DNA of 38,828 nt from a virus: positions 1 to 38,828 of IMG/VR virus record IMGVR_UViG_3300013285_000031. One strand, given 5' to 3'. The position numbers and the translations under genes are program-made. Shown here one piece after another: positions 38,192-38,828 of the stretch; position 1 is the stretch's first letter; every line of letters begins with the position of its first letter. Under the pieces are notes generated by a model. That model made no database searches. It was not told where the DNA came from and worked only from the letters and a program-made list of their open reading frames with translations.

Positions 38192-38243
38192 GATTAAGAC
38201 TGCCTCTCGACAGTTTCGGCTCTTGAAGCCTCGTCAGTTAATC
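38192..38243 (-). ncRNA. Hammerhead ribozyme, type I, copy 2
   Basis: The elements on the minus strand are: stem I GAUUAA; core CUGACGA; stem II GGCU with loop UCAAG and AGCC; GAAA; stem III CUGUC with GAGA and GGCAG (one U-G wobble); UC; then UUAAUC. Against copy 1, two stem I base pairs change on both strands and pairing is kept, which is strong evidence for a selected RNA. Cleavage is predicted between 38198 and 38197. It starts directly after the TGA of the antirestriction gene. Confidence 0.92.
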
Positions 38244-38828
38244 TCATGCTACTTGTTGCAGTGTTGCATCCAGTGAGTTGATGTAGTCACTAGCTTTCTG
38301 TGCCAAGGCTGATGCCTTGAATACTGCCTTGTTATCAGCCTTTAGCATCCTCAGCCATGATGCGATGTAATTGGCATGTTGTAAGTTTCCGCTGATATGG
38401 TGGTCGGCACATAGGAATGCACTACCGAGCTCTGCTACTAGCTCCTCGAATGCGTAAGCCTCGTTACCAAAGCGCCCAGTCATATCGCGGTCTAGTCTAG
38501 CTTTAACTCCTGTCCAATGCGTCAGCTCATGGAATGCCGTAGCATAGTATGCGTCTGCCGTATTGAAACTGTCACGATGTGGCAATGTGATGCTGTCGGT
38601 AGATGGTGTGAATTGTGCGCTGTCCCCGCCATGGCGGATAATTGCACCTGTCATTGCCATGCGCGTCTCGCATAATGCGCTCGGCTCTACTGTCGGCATG
38701 CTGTCCAGTGCGGGAATTTCATAGTCCGTTTGGTCAGCATTAAACACGTTGAAACCTTTCATGATAGCGTAACCATTGGTCTCGGTCTCGCCCTGTGCAT
38801 TGGTCTTGGTGCTCGATACAGGCTTAAA
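38244..38828 (-). CDS. ArdC-type antirestriction protein, C-terminal zincin domain (5' end outside window)
   Basis: The frame is open to the right window edge. It reads FKPVSSTKTNAQGETETNGY before the first internal Met at 38762, so the gene continues outside and 194 residues are visible. The region is the C-terminal metallopeptidase domain of ArdC-like polyvalent proteins: NVFNADQTD, FHELTHWTGVKARLDRDMTG with HExxH, and NEAYAFEELVAELGSAFLC with the third ligand Glu. ArdC proteins protect incoming DNA against restriction. Its place at the start of the minus-strand early operon fits that role. Hammerhead ribozyme 2 follows its stop. Confidence 0.88.
   Translation of the reverse strand, partial: FKPVSSTKTNAQGETETNGYAIMKGFNVFNADQTDYEIPALDSMPTVEPSALCETRMAMTGAIIRHGGDSAQFTPSTDSITLPHRDSFNTADAYYATAFHELTHWTGVKARLDRDMTGRFGNEAYAFEELVAELGSAFLCADHHISGNLQHANYIASWLRMLKADNKAVFKASALAQKASDYINSLDATLQQVA

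Noticed and set aside
1-38828. tRNA genes
   Set aside because: I saw no cloverleaf with TTC-arm and CCA-type pattern by eye; a covariance search would be needed to exclude one.

Overview
The window is part of a tailed bacteriophage genome (Caudoviricetes), most likely a podovirus-like phage of an aquatic Gram-negative bacterium. The evidence for this is a two-membrane-segment holin followed by a lambda R-type endolysin, P22/SU10-like neck and tail genes, a short family A DNA polymerase, a B12-dependent ribonucleotide reductase, and very tight packing with many 1-bp, 4-bp and 8-bp overlaps. No portal, major capsid protein, large terminase or integrase lies in the window, and both edges cut through genes.

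Layout. Positions 1-16820 (plus strand) carry lysis and virion genes: holin, endolysin, a Lys/Gly-rich virion protein, neck/adaptor and tail proteins, a tail fibre, an Asp/Asn hydroxylase plus cupin pair, and then three large internal-virion (ejection) candidates. One of these has a lytic transglycosylase domain, and one is a 1493-residue mosaic with PcfJ-like and methyltransferase-like regions. A decayed homing endonuclease sits at 2778-2922. Positions 16828-38828 are all minus strand and meet the plus block tail to tail with a 7-bp gap. Reading in transcription direction from the right edge, the first genes are an ArdC-type antirestriction protein, a Gp88-family protein and about twenty small proteins. 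They are followed by a sigma-70-like factor without region 4, a pentapeptide-repeat protein, a primase-helicase, nucleases, an SNF2 helicase, an HTH protein, endonuclease VII, a DUF2800 nuclease, a DUF2815 single-strand binding protein, the ribonucleotide reductase with an HNH endonuclease beside it, and DNA polymerase.

The most striking signal is a pair of type I hammerhead self-cleaving ribozymes on the minus strand (37399-37450 and 38192-38243). Each has an intact CUGANGA/GAAA core and a GUC cleavage triplet, and two base pairs of stem I change in a compensatory way between the copies. They lie at the 3' ends of two genes and bracket a three-gene segment of the early operon.

A second system-level signal is a 12-base motif, TGYATTAGTATA, found upstream of four genes (two per strand). 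At two or three sites it lies within an inverted repeat that would sequester the start codon in read-through RNA. Together with the region-4-less sigma factor and a separate small protein that resembles sigma region 4, it suggests a phage-specific promoter system resembling T4 late promoters in logic. Two further minus-strand promoters (near 37735 and 36178) share identical -35 and -10 flanks but have different palindromic spacers. A 26-bp inverted repeat made of 9-bp iterons around a 62-bp AT-rich core (33181-33294) is an origin candidate. A 480-bp segment bounded by 36-bp direct repeats (36194-36709) looks like an inserted moron cassette.
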